A stretch of 64,000 nt of DNA from assembly GCF_002849615.1 (NCBI RefSeq), contig NZ_PDNV01000013.1, forward strand, positions 62,001 through 126,000, written 5' to 3'. Below the pieces are notes generated by a model that was given only the letters and a program-made list of their open reading frames with translations, was not told the DNA's origin and ran no database searches. The DNA comes from Pollutimonas nitritireducens (GTDB lineage: Bacteria; Pseudomonadota; Gammaproteobacteria; Burkholderiales; Burkholderiaceae_B). Positions 47,548 to 56,099 of the stretch are shown here, piece after piece. A program made the position numbers and the translations under genes. Position 1 is the first letter of the stretch; each line of letters begins with the position of its first letter.

Positions 47548-48411
47548 TCAGGAACGCGCGGTCCAGGCAACCAGATCGGTCACCAGGTTCTTGAACAGCT
47601 CGCGCAATACCGGGTAACCCCCGGTAGGTCGCAGCGTGATTTCGTCCATGTACAGCTTGCGATTGACTTCCAGCTGCAAACTATGACGGTTATTGGCCGG
47701 GTCGCCATAGCGGCGAACCAGTTCCACGCCTTTGTACGGCGCGTTGATGGAGACTTCGTAGCCGCGTTCACGCAGCCATGCGCCTACGAATTCGCGAAAT
47801 TCAGGGGCGCTGGTGGTGCCGTCGCGATCGCCCAGGACAAAGTCGGGGTGCACCAGGCCAGGCGTGTCGGTGGCATAGGCCCCGGCAACGCTGGGCATGG
47901 AGTGGCAGTTGATATGCCAGACTTTGCCGTGCTTTGCATGGACGGCGTCCAGCGTTTGCTTGACGGCGCCATGGTATGGCTTCCAGCACGCGTCGATACG
48001 GTGCCGGACTTCATCGATGGACAGCTTGCGGTCGTACAGCGGCGTGCCGTCGTCCAGCATGCGCCAGATCAGACCCTTGCCCAGGCGTACCTTGGGCGAA
48101 TCGGGTACCGGTTCAGGCCACGGCGCGTCGAGCAGCAGCGCGTCGATTTCTTCTTCACTGCGGTTGGCGTCTATGTAGGCACGCGGAAAGCGCGCCTCGA
48201 CCAGAGGAACGCCCAGCGCCGGGGCATCGCCCCAGAGATCGGCGACCCAGGTATCTTCAGCGGTACGCAGCACACCCGCCGGCACCGCGGAATCGAAATC
48301 CGGCGGATAGGTCGTGCCGCTGTGCGGCGAATCCAGTACCAATGCTGCCGGACTGGATTCCGGCATATGGAGCCGGTACGAAAGAGGATGGGTGTGCGTG
48401 TGCAACGTCAT
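47548..48411 (-). CDS. N-formylglutamate amidohydrolase
   Basis: Zinc hydrolase of 287 residues of the HutG/DUF-type family that releases glutamate from N-formylglutamate, the last step of one histidine degradation route. Landmarks are VLDSPHSGTTYPPDF, PRAYIDANRSEEEID, and the zinc-histidine region VWHINCHSMPS. It lies between a Bug receptor and trmL on the same strand, with no other hut genes. The Bug receptor 27 bases upstream may import its substrate; this is inferred from position. Confidence 0.87.
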   Translation of the reverse strand: MTLHTHTHPLSYRLHMPESSPAALVLDSPHSGTTYPPDFDSAVPAGVLRTAEDTWVADLWGDAPALGVPLVEARFPRAYIDANRSEEEIDALLLDAPWPEPVPDSPKVRLGKGLIWRMLDDGTPLYDRKLSIDEVRHRIDACWKPYHGAVKQTLDAVHAKHGKVWHINCHSMPSVAGAYATDTPGLVHPDFVLGDRDGTTSAPEFREFVGAWLRERGYEVSINAPYKGVELVRRYGDPANNRHSLQLEVNRKLYMDEITLRPTGGYPVLRELFKNLVTDLVAWTARS

Positions 48412-48438
48412 AGTGAACCAGATACGGTAAAGAAAGGG

Positions 48439-49419
48439 TTAGTCGATGGAAATACCGGCTTGCTTGGCGACGACAGCGCTCTGGTCGATACGGTCGGAGA
48501 TTTGCTTGGCAAATTCAGCCGGCGTATTGCCGATAGGAGCCGCGCCCAGGGAAGCAAGGCGTTCGATGACCTCGGGCGACTTCAAGACCTTCACCGTGGC
48601 GGCATTGAGCTTTTCCAGGATGTCGGCAGGCAGGCCAGCTGGGGCAATAAGCCCGAACCACGAGGCATCGTTGACTTCAGGAAGGCCGACTTCGGCGAAG
48701 GTGGGGACGTCCGGCAGGGCGGCAACCCGCTGCGGCCAGGCCACGGCCAGGGCGCGCAGCTTGCCGGATTTCACGTGTGGCAGCGAGGTAGGCAGGTTGT
48801 CGAAAAAGGTGTCAACTTGTCCGGCCAAGGTATCGGTCAGTGCGGGGCCCGAACCACGATACGGCACGTGCAGCAGGTCGGTCTTGGATGCCATCTTGAA
48901 CAGTTCGCCCATCATGTTGGCGACGGATCCATGGCCTGCCGATGCGTAGCTGAGCGCGCCTGGCTCTGCCTTGGCCAGTGCCACGAATTCCTGCATGTTC
49001 TGCGCCTTCACCTTCGGATTCACCGTCACGATGTTGGGTACGGCGGCCACGTTGGTGATGGGAGTGAAGTCTTTCTTGGCGTCGAAGGGCAGCTTTTTGT
49101 AGACAGCCGGGTTGATACCGTGCGTGCTGACCGTGGCAATGCCCAGCGTGTAGCCGTCGGGCTTGGCCTTGGCAATGGCATTGCTGCCGATGGAGCCGCC
49201 CGCGCCGCCGCGGTTTTCCGCGACAACGGTCTGGCCCAGTTCAGCGGTCAGGCGTTCGGCCACGATGCGACCGACCACGTCGGTGGTGCCGCCTGCGGGA
49301 AACGGAATGATCAATGTAATAGGACGGCTGGGATAGCTTTCGGCCTGGGCGGATGCAACCATGGGCATTACTGCCAGGGCGCCGATCATAAGGCCGAGAA
49401 TACGTTTCTGGTGTCGCAT
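48439..49419 (-). CDS. Bug-family tripartite tricarboxylate transporter substrate-binding protein (2)
   Basis: Periplasmic receptor of 326 residues: signal peptide (about 1-26) and the signature IPFPAGGTTDVVGRIVAERL with NRGGAGGSIGS. An AGGAG lies nine bases upstream of the ATG at 49419. The gene is divergent from a LysR-type regulator across 176 bp that contain a good dyad operator (49487-49510). The amidohydrolase follows 27 bases downstream and is likely co-transcribed. Confidence 0.94.
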   Translation of the reverse strand: MRHQKRILGLMIGALAVMPMVASAQAESYPSRPITLIIPFPAGGTTDVVGRIVAERLTAELGQTVVAENRGGAGGSIGSNAIAKAKPDGYTLGIATVSTHGINPAVYKKLPFDAKKDFTPITNVAAVPNIVTVNPKVKAQNMQEFVALAKAEPGALSYASAGHGSVANMMGELFKMASKTDLLHVPYRGSGPALTDTLAGQVDTFFDNLPTSLPHVKSGKLRALAVAWPQRVAALPDVPTFAEVGLPEVNDASWFGLIAPAGLPADILEKLNAATVKVLKSPEVIERLASLGAAPIGNTPAEFAKQISDRIDQSAVVAKQAGISID

Positions 49420-49486
49420 GGGATGTAGCTCCTGAAGGTAAAACGGATCGTCGATGACGCCGCATGGACCGATTCTAAGTCCCGCA

Positions 49487-49510
49487 CATTGTTGCAGCGA
49501 CGTAACAATG
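49487..49510. promoter_or_regulatory. LysR-type dyad operator in the Bug/LTTR divergent region
   Basis: Perfect 7-bp arms CATTGTT / AACAATG around a 10-base spacer. It has the interrupted-dyad form with T...A typical of LysR-family regulator sites and lies between the divergent receptor and regulator genes. Confidence 0.65.
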
Positions 49511-49595
49511 GCACAAGCGAAAGAAAGTGCGTATCATATTCCTGATTGGAATACCTGAAATCCGTTGCTTTCATCGTGCACAACAAGGAATTTCT

Positions 49596-50516
49596 TTGCG
49601 TCGCCACTGTCCTTCCCTGGTTGCCCTGCAGGCTTTCGAGGCCGTTGCCTGCCACGGCAGTCTGACGCGCGCGGCGCAGTCGCTGCACATCAGTCAGGGT
49701 GCGGTCAGCAAACAGATCAAGCAACTGGAATCGTTCCTTAGTATCCCGCTTTTCCAAAGGCAACGCTACGGCCTGGAACTCACTGCCGCCGGCCAGCGCT
49801 ATCTCGAGGAAATCGCACCGGCGCTCAGCCGCATCGAAGCCGCCACGATGGACGCCATGGCGCCGCCCGTCAAGGGCGGCGTGCTGCGCATCACGTGCAT
49901 GCCCACTTTGGGCGCGAAGTGGCTCATACCAAAGCTGCCCGATTTCATGCAGCGGTGGCCCGACATCAACCTGACCTTCCTGCCCCACCGGTACGGCTAC
50001 GACTTTTCGGCGCCGCAGGTCGATGCTTCCATGCGCTTTGGCGATGGTCTCTGGCCGGATTGCCAGGCGGACTATGTCGTGGGCAGGGCTATCGTGCCCG
50101 TGGCCAAGCCGGGAATCTTTCCGGTGCCGGTGACCAGCCCCGAACAGCTTGCCGCCATGCCGCTGTTGCAGCACGTGTCGGCGCCGCATGCATGGCACGA
50201 TTGGATGCACGCCGTGGCGGCCCACCCCAAGCAACTGAATACAGGCCCCAGCTTCGACCAGTTTTCGCTATTGACCGAAGCCGCCATTGCCGGCCTGGGC
50301 GTAGCCCTGATACCTGCGTGCCTGATCGAAGAAGAGCTGCGCAGCGGCAAGCTGGAACAGGTCTACGACATGGCCATCCTGGATCGCCAGGGCTACTACC
50401 TGTGCTACCCGCCCGATCGCGCCCAATTACCGGAACTGCTGGTATTTCGCGCGTGGCTCCGGGAACAGGGCCTGGAAAACCAGACGCGCATGCGGCTGGC
50501 CGTCATGCATCATTGA
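49596..50516 (+). CDS. LysR-family transcriptional regulator
   Basis: Transcription factor of 306 residues, GcvA-like subgroup. The winged helix is SLVALQAFEAVACHGSLTRAA with the recognition helix SQGAVSKQIKQLESFL; the effector-binding domain fills about residues 90-295. Start choice: TTG 49596 has AAGGAA at 49585-49590 five bases upstream and begins at the usual R-R-H-x-P-S-L position; the GTG at 49527 has no such site. It is divergent from the second Bug gene, which it probably controls. The 3' end overlaps comF by seven bases. Confidence 0.9.
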   Translation: MRRHCPSLVALQAFEAVACHGSLTRAAQSLHISQGAVSKQIKQLESFLSIPLFQRQRYGLELTAAGQRYLEEIAPALSRIEAATMDAMAPPVKGGVLRITCMPTLGAKWLIPKLPDFMQRWPDINLTFLPHRYGYDFSAPQVDASMRFGDGLWPDCQADYVVGRAIVPVAKPGIFPVPVTSPEQLAAMPLLQHVSAPHAWHDWMHAVAAHPKQLNTGPSFDQFSLLTEAAIAGLGVALIPACLIEEELRSGKLEQVYDMAILDRQGYYLCYPPDRAQLPELLVFRAWLREQGLENQTRMRLAVMHH

Positions 50517-51304
50517 CCGGGCGGCTTCGGGCCTGGATACGGCGTGCGCGCCAACACCAGCCCATACACGGCCGCCGCCCCCACCGCCTTGAACTGCTGC
50601 GCGATACGATGCAAGGTGCTGCCTGTGGTCAAAACATCGTCGACCACGGCGATGGCGGCGCCATCGACACGCCGGGGACAGTCATACAGGTGCTGCACAC
50701 TGGCGGCGCGTTCAAGCCGGGTAAGGTGAGTCTGGCGCCCGCCTTCCCGGGCACGAAGCAGCAAGCCTGGCTGGCAGTCCATATGAAGCTCGCGCGCCAG
50801 GCCGCGGGCAATTTCCGCCGCCGGATTGAAGCCTCGCGCCAGTATGGAGGCCTTGCTGGCGGGTACGGGCACCAATAGGGCGTTTTCGGGCAAACGGGGC
50901 GCCTTGTCGCGCACCGTCTCGGCCAGCATGCCTGCCAGCATGACAGCGCTGGTAAAGCGCCGACCCACTTTCAAGTGATGGATCAACAAATCGCCGGGCG
51001 GCGCGTAATCGAAGGCGGCAATGATGCGGTCGAACGCTGGCGGGCGGGCGGCGCAATCGGCACAAACGCCTTGGTCCGCCAACGCCAGGCAGCAGATCGG
51101 GCAGCGCGTCGTGTCAGAATTCATTGAACGCAAGACCGCGGCATGGCAGAACCGGCACAGCGAACCGCCACGGGCGCCGCCCTGGCACAAGCCGCAAGCA
51201 CTGGGTATGCGCGCCAGGCACGCCCGGCCCGCCAGCTTGAGCCGGCGGCGCATTCCCGCAAGACGGGCATGCCCGGACTCGCACCGCGCGGACAGATCGG
51301 CCAT
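50510..51304 (-). CDS. ComF-family phosphoribosyltransferase-like protein
   Basis: Protein of 264 residues related to ComFC of natural competence. The N-terminal part carries cysteine pairs for zinc (CGLCQG, CRFC, CPIC, CADC) and the C-terminal part a PRPP-type motif AIAVVDDVLTTGSTLH. A conserved central segment is LLVPVPASKASILARGFNPA. In other bacteria the family is required for DNA uptake, but it is also kept in species with no known competence. It is divergent from a methyltransferase gene. Confidence 0.9.
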   Translation of the reverse strand: MADLSARCESGHARLAGMRRRLKLAGRACLARIPSACGLCQGGARGGSLCRFCHAAVLRSMNSDTTRCPICCLALADQGVCADCAARPPAFDRIIAAFDYAPPGDLLIHHLKVGRRFTSAVMLAGMLAETVRDKAPRLPENALLVPVPASKASILARGFNPAAEIARGLARELHMDCQPGLLLRAREGGRQTHLTRLERAASVQHLYDCPRRVDGAAIAVVDDVLTTGSTLHRIAQQFKAVGAAAVYGLVLARTPYPGPKPPGQ

Positions 51305-51409
51305 AATAGATCCCTGATTACAATTTCGTTGCGCATGGCGAGTATCGCGGCGGCGCCCTTTCGGTATCTCAGCACGTTCCAGTTCCCTATTCCATACCTT
51401 TGCCCATAA

Positions 51410-52381
51410 ATGTCACAGCCTCCTTCACTGCGTGTAAGTTCAGACCATGTCCGCCAACAGTTCGCCCGGCGCAGTCCGCTGGACACTGCCCAATTCCTGT
51501 ACGGTGAAATCGCGCAACGGATGCTGCAGCGCTTAAGCTATATACGGATACAGCCGGTCTCCGTGCTGGATGCCGGCTGCGGGGCAGGTCATGCGCTTGA
51601 ACCCTTGCGCGGCCGTTATCCTGAAATGCATTACAAAGGCCTGGACAACTGCGCGCCATTGCTGGACGCGGCGCGTCAGCGCTTCCAGGCCAAGCCGGGC
51701 TTCTGGCACAAATTGCGCAACAAGCCGACGTCGCCGGCCGAATTCATCCAGGCCGACATGGCCGAATCCGGCCTGCCCCCGGAAAGCCTGGACCTGGTCT
51801 GGTCCAACATGGCCCTGCACTGGCATCCCGAACCCCACCAGGTATTGAGCGAATGGCGGCGCATCCTGAAGCCGGGCGCCCTGGTCATGTTTTCCTGCCT
51901 TGGCCCCGGTTCGCTTGCCGAAGTGCGCCGCGCCATTGTCGACGCCGACCTGCTCACCACGACGCCGCAGTATGTAGACATGCACGACTTCGGCGACCTG
52001 CTGATCGAACGTGGTTTTTCCGACCCGGTCATGGACCAGGAAATTCTTACCCTTACGTATCGCACCCCCGAAAAACTCTTGGAAGATATCCAGGCCCTGG
52101 GCGGCAATCCCAGCCTGGACCGCAAGCGCGGCCTGTCCGGTCAGCAATGGAAGCACAGGCTGCTGGACGCGCTGGAAAGCCAGCGCCAGCTGGACGGCAC
52201 CATCCACCTGACCATGGAAGTGGCCTATGGCCATGCCTGGCGCTCGGCCGGCGTGCGCGGCAGACCCGGCGAAACGCGGATCTCGGTGGGGTCGATAGGC
52301 CGCCCTGCGGGGCAGCCCTTCGCGGCCGGCCCCGGCAATAAGACGGGGCCTACCGTCAGGCCCCGCAAAACAGACGAATAA
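51410..52381 (+). CDS. BioC-like SAM-dependent methyltransferase
   Basis: Class I methyltransferase of 323 residues. SAM-binding motif I is VLDAGCGAGHALEPL, motif II-like DLVWSNMALHWHPEP, and the post-motif III segment RRILKPGALVMFSCLGPGSL. The closest named family is malonyl-ACP O-methyltransferase BioC; no bio gene is nearby, so this is tentative. The last 45 residues (after about 278) are Gly/Pro/Arg-rich and contain a transcript hairpin, so they may be a lineage-specific tail. Confidence 0.8.
   Translation: MSQPPSLRVSSDHVRQQFARRSPLDTAQFLYGEIAQRMLQRLSYIRIQPVSVLDAGCGAGHALEPLRGRYPEMHYKGLDNCAPLLDAARQRFQAKPGFWHKLRNKPTSPAEFIQADMAESGLPPESLDLVWSNMALHWHPEPHQVLSEWRRILKPGALVMFSCLGPGSLAEVRRAIVDADLLTTTPQYVDMHDFGDLLIERGFSDPVMDQEILTLTYRTPEKLLEDIQALGGNPSLDRKRGLSGQQWKHRLLDALESQRQLDGTIHLTMEVAYGHAWRSAGVRGRPGETRISVGSIGRPAGQPFAAGPGNKTGPTVRPRKTDE
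52344..52365 (+). terminator. Hairpin within the 3' end of the methyltransferase gene
   Basis: 8-bp stem CGGGGCCT / AGGCCCCG with a 6-base loop, 14 bases before the stop codon TAA and followed by GCAAAA. It lacks a T-tract and lies in coding sequence. Confidence 0.4.
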
Positions 52382-52421
52382 TGACGATCAGAACGCCAGA
52401 CTGATACCCTGGCGCGGGCCT

Positions 52422-53120
52422 TCAGGACGCAAGATTCTTCTTGCGTGACGACTCGATTCCCAGCTGCTTGAGCTTGCGGTACAAATGCGTGCGCTCCAGG
52501 CCGGTTTTTTCGGACACGCGCGTCATGCTGTGATTTTCGCGGCCAAGGTGATATTCGAAATAGATGCGCTCGAATTCGTCTCGCGCATCGCGCAAAGGCT
52601 GGTCCAGCGAGATGCTGCCCAACAGCGAATGATTCGGTTCAGGCGCGATATCGGCTACCGCCATGACCGGACTGCTGGTGACCAGGGGCTGGTTTGCCTC
52701 GAAGGCATGGCGTTCAACAGGCATGCGCGCATTAGTGACTTGCGATCCCCTTACCACCGGCCGCGCCAGACCCGCCGCCACCGTTTTCAGCAGCTTCTGC
52801 AGCGTAATGGGCTTTTCAAGAAAATCCACCGCGCCGATGCGCGTCGCCTCGACCGCGGTATCGACCGTAGCGTGCCCGCTCATCATGATCACCGGCATAT
52901 CGAGCAAGCCTTGCGAGCTCCATTCCTTCAGCAAGCTGACACCGTCGGTGTCGGGCATCCAAATATCCAGCAGGACAAGGTCCGGCCGTGCGCGCAAACG
53001 CGCCGCGCGCGCCTGCGCGGCGTTTTCAGCAAGTTCTATTGTGTGTCCTTCGTCGTAAAGAATCTCGGACAAGAGCTCACGGATACCAATTTCGTCGTCA
53101 ACAACCAGGATTCTGGCCAT
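52422..53120 (-). CDS. NtrX-like response regulator lacking the AAA+ domain
   Basis: Protein of 232 residues. The receiver domain (1-120) has the acidic pair VVDDE, phosphoacceptor Asp52 in LLDIWMPDTDG and Lys103 in FLEKPITL. A linker of about 65 residues without motifs follows, then a C-terminal Fis-type helix-turn-helix (about 180-232; SEKTGLERTHLYRKLKQLGI). Usual NtrX proteins are about 450 residues with a central sigma-54 AAA+ ATPase (GAFTGA); that domain is absent here and there is no sign of a broken frame. Co-oriented with and 14 bases after the ntrY-like kinase, so a functional pair. Likely a plain DNA-binding regulator with sigma-70 RNA polymerase. Confidence 0.9.
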   Translation of the reverse strand: MARILVVDDEIGIRELLSEILYDEGHTIELAENAAQARAARLRARPDLVLLDIWMPDTDGVSLLKEWSSQGLLDMPVIMMSGHATVDTAVEATRIGAVDFLEKPITLQKLLKTVAAGLARPVVRGSQVTNARMPVERHAFEANQPLVTSSPVMAVADIAPEPNHSLLGSISLDQPLRDARDEFERIYFEYHLGRENHSMTRVSEKTGLERTHLYRKLKQLGIESSRKKNLAS

Positions 53121-53134
53121 AAAGCGTCACCTAC

Positions 53135-55519
53135 CTATTTTTTCGCATTATCGTTCCCTTGCGTAGCTACGTCCAGCGACGCAGCATCGACAAGGCGCGT
53201 CAAGAGGATGGAAATGCGAGCTCCCCCTTCACGGCGGTTGGAAATGTCTATTCGTCCGCCATGCTCCTCGATGATCTTCTTAACTATAGCAAGTCCCAGT
53301 CCGGTGCCGGTCGCCTTGGTGGTGACATAAGGCTCGAACACACGTGCCAACACTTGCGGTGCAAAACCGGGACCATTATCGGACACCGTAAGACGCACTG
53401 CCAAATGCTCGGCGCCGTCGTCGGTTCCTGTCTTGGTCAACCTAGTCTGCACATAAATGCGCGCGTCGGCAAGTGGATGGCTTAGAAGGGCCGCATCACG
53501 CGCATTGGCAAGCAGATTATGAATCACCTGGCGCAACTGCGTCATGTCGCCTTCGATGGCCGGCACCTCGGGATCAAACTCCACGGCGATGGGTACGCTC
53601 CCGCCCGCTTCACGAACCGCCCCGCCGGCGGGATCCCAACCATACAAGCCCAGCACTTCGCCGATCAGGTTGTTGATATTGATCTGCTGCATCTGTGCCG
53701 GCGGTGTGCGCGCATACTCGCGAAAATCGTCCACCATTTTCTTGAGCGAGGCCACCTGGTTCACGATGGTATTCGTCGAACGGGTCAGAATTGCCGAATC
53801 GGTTTCATTCAGGTGCCCGGCCAATTTCATGGCAAGGCGCTCGGCCGATAATTGAATGGGCGTCAGCGGATTCTTGATTTCGTGCGCCAGCCGTCGCGCG
53901 ACCTCGCCCCAGGCCACGGTGCGATTGGCCGAAATCACTTCGCTGATATCGTCGAACACCACCAGGTAGCCGTTGCCGCGCCCGTCCACGCTCAGATGCG
54001 TGCCGCGCGCCAGCAAGGTCACGATGTGTTTCTTGGTTTCGTTGTCGACGGCCGCCTCGAGCTCCAGCTCGAACTGCTGTTGCCAGTACAGCTTTTCCGA
54101 GCCCACCGCGGTATGCGCGGCAAATGCCTGCCGTATCAGCTGCGACAACGCAAAGGCGCCGTCCACGGTTTCAAGCGGACGGCCTTTCACCGAGCGCAGG
54201 TCGACGCGAAGTATGCTCTGCGCGCCCTGGTTGAACATGGTCACGCGGAACATCTCGTCGAAGACCAGCACACCCGACGAAAGATTGCTGAGCACCGATT
54301 CGAGATACACGTTCGATCGCTCAAGCTGCTGGCGGTTGTTCTCGACCATATGCCGCGCCTCGTCCAGTTGACGCGTCATGGCGTTGAACGAACGCGTCAG
54401 TTGGCCGATCTCGTCTTTCTCCGGCGGTTCTGGCAGCGGCCGGTAGTCGCCCACGCCCACGGCCTGCGTGCCGGCCGCAAGCGTCAGCAAGGGCCGCACC
54501 AGCCGCCTGGACACCCCCAGGGCCACCGCCACCGCCGCGAACACCGCAAAGATCAGTGCCAGGGTCAGGGTGATGCCATACAGCTTGCGCAGCCCCAGGC
54601 GCGACAGGGCCAGTTCCTGGTAATCGCGAAAGCCCTGCTGCACCTGGTTGGCATTGCGCGCAATCTGGTCGGGCACCGGTTGGATGACCTGCAGCCAGCG
54701 CGTGTCTGAGGCCACACCCAGCGTGGTCGTCAGCCGGTCGGGCGTGACGATCGGCGTGACGACCCGCAAGTGCAGGCCGGTATCATCCGGCGCGTCGGGA
54801 TCGGTGCCGGCGGTACGGATTTCGTCCGTCTCGGCGGCGGAGTAGCCGCGGGAAACCCGCAACTGGTTCATCACGCTGGATGGCGGGAGATCGGGCAGCA
54901 ATTGTCCATAGGCGGCCGATGAAAACGCCACCAGCCGGCCATTGCCGGTAAACACCAGCGCTTCGGATACATCACTGCCTTCGCGCAGGCGGGTGATGGC
55001 CATGGCCATATCGGCATCGCTGCCACTGCCCAGGCGGTTGGCCATATCCCTGGCGCGTGAATTCAAGTCGGCAAGTTGTGAATCGAGCGCGGCCCGGCCA
55101 AGGTTGAGTCCTGCCTCCAGCGCGCTGTCGACCCGCACGTTGAACCAGGATTCGATGGACTTGGACATGAATTGCACGGACAGTACGTAAATGAAGGCGC
55201 CGGGCAATACCCCGATCAGCGTGAAATACAAGGCGAAGCGGGCAGTAAGGCGGGCGCCGAACTGGCGCCGGCGTATTTGTCGCAGCAGCCGCGCGGCCAG
55301 TATGGCCACCCACGAAATCAGCGCGACGGCCAGTATGCCGTTGAGTATCAGCAAGGCTTCGTATTGCTGGGCATACCGCGACGCATTGCCGGTGGACCAC
55401 ACCAGCAATGCGAGCAGCGCCAGCGCGCTGCATGCAGCGACGAACAGGGCCACCCGCAAGCCCCAGCGTACTAAGGTCGGGGCTCGTCGAGCGAGATTGA
55501 AAAAGTGAAATTTTTCCAT
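53135..55519 (-). CDS. NtrY-like membrane sensor histidine kinase
   Basis: Kinase of 794 residues. Hydrophobic helices near 15-40, 50-75 and 95-115, a large extracytoplasmic segment (about 120-310), another helix near 320-345, a HAMP domain (SRRLVRPLLTLAAGTQA, FNAMTRQLDEAR), a PAS-like domain (about 410-510), HisKA with His546 in ARRLAHEIKNPLTPIQ, and a HATPase domain ending GTGLGLAIVKKIIEEHGG. Start choice: ATG 55519; ATG 55537 adds six residues. It overlaps the end of the DUF4390 gene by 49 bases. The order rsmB - DUF4390 - ntrY - ntrX is a betaproteobacterial arrangement. Stimulus unknown. Confidence 0.93.
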   Translation of the reverse strand: MEKFHFFNLARRAPTLVRWGLRVALFVAACSALALLALLVWSTGNASRYAQQYEALLILNGILAVALISWVAILAARLLRQIRRRQFGARLTARFALYFTLIGVLPGAFIYVLSVQFMSKSIESWFNVRVDSALEAGLNLGRAALDSQLADLNSRARDMANRLGSGSDADMAMAITRLREGSDVSEALVFTGNGRLVAFSSAAYGQLLPDLPPSSVMNQLRVSRGYSAAETDEIRTAGTDPDAPDDTGLHLRVVTPIVTPDRLTTTLGVASDTRWLQVIQPVPDQIARNANQVQQGFRDYQELALSRLGLRKLYGITLTLALIFAVFAAVAVALGVSRRLVRPLLTLAAGTQAVGVGDYRPLPEPPEKDEIGQLTRSFNAMTRQLDEARHMVENNRQQLERSNVYLESVLSNLSSGVLVFDEMFRVTMFNQGAQSILRVDLRSVKGRPLETVDGAFALSQLIRQAFAAHTAVGSEKLYWQQQFELELEAAVDNETKKHIVTLLARGTHLSVDGRGNGYLVVFDDISEVISANRTVAWGEVARRLAHEIKNPLTPIQLSAERLAMKLAGHLNETDSAILTRSTNTIVNQVASLKKMVDDFREYARTPPAQMQQININNLIGEVLGLYGWDPAGGAVREAGGSVPIAVEFDPEVPAIEGDMTQLRQVIHNLLANARDAALLSHPLADARIYVQTRLTKTGTDDGAEHLAVRLTVSDNGPGFAPQVLARVFEPYVTTKATGTGLGLAIVKKIIEEHGGRIDISNRREGGARISILLTRLVDAASLDVATQGNDNAKK

Positions 55520-56052
55520 GGGGTAGCAAGAGACCACGCACTGCTGTTAAAGGCATCGACCTGAAATGGGCGTGCCAGCAGCGATGTGTTCAGACGCAAT
55601 CGCAGCTTTCCTTCGTAGAGCTCATCGGTTTCCAGGTCCTTGATATCGGCCACGGCCCAGCCGCGTATATTGCGCAGCAACGACAGGGCATCGTCCAGCG
55701 ACGACTCGGGCAAGGACAAATCACCCGACCCCACGCGCCACTGGCGGGTCAGGGCGTTGTAGACCACGCGCCAGGTTTTTTGTTCGCTGATCACTGCCTT
55801 GTCGAACCACCACCAGCGCTTGGACACGACTTCCAGGTCGGCGGTGAAATAAATGGGAACCCCCTTCTGCGCGGCGTTACGCAGATCGCCACTGACGGCG
55901 AATTCAATGTCGGCGTCGATATACAACTTGCCCTCGCGCACGATGGGTTCAACGCGCGCCACGCGCTCGGCTTGCGGCTGCGCGCTGGTGTCAACGACGG
56001 CGACCAGCGACAGACACAGGAATACAGACAGCAAGAGTCGTAGCATTACCAC
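55471..56052 (-). CDS. DUF4390 family exported protein
   Basis: Protein of 193 residues with a hydrophobic N-terminal signal peptide (about 1-24, end near TSAQPQ). The rest looks like a beta-rich periplasmic domain; the family pattern includes GKLYIDADIEFAVSGDLRNA and RWWWFDKAV. Function unknown. It lies between rsmB and ntrY, overlapping ntrY by 49 bases, and may modulate the sensor, which is only inferred from constant neighbourhood. Confidence 0.85.
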   Translation of the reverse strand: MVMLRLLLSVFLCLSLVAVVDTSAQPQAERVARVEPIVREGKLYIDADIEFAVSGDLRNAAQKGVPIYFTADLEVVSKRWWWFDKAVISEQKTWRVVYNALTRQWRVGSGDLSLPESSLDDALSLLRNIRGWAVADIKDLETDELYEGKLRLRLNTSLLARPFQVDAFNSSAWSLATPWKNFTFSISLDEPRP

Positions 56053-56099
56053 TCAGCGATACCCTATAAGAGGAAAATCCATCCGTTATTTTTGACGAC

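Noticed and set aside
47257-49428. 723-codon plus-strand frame opposite trmL, the amidohydrolase and the second Bug gene
   Set aside because: It runs antisense through three well-supported genes and matches no family.
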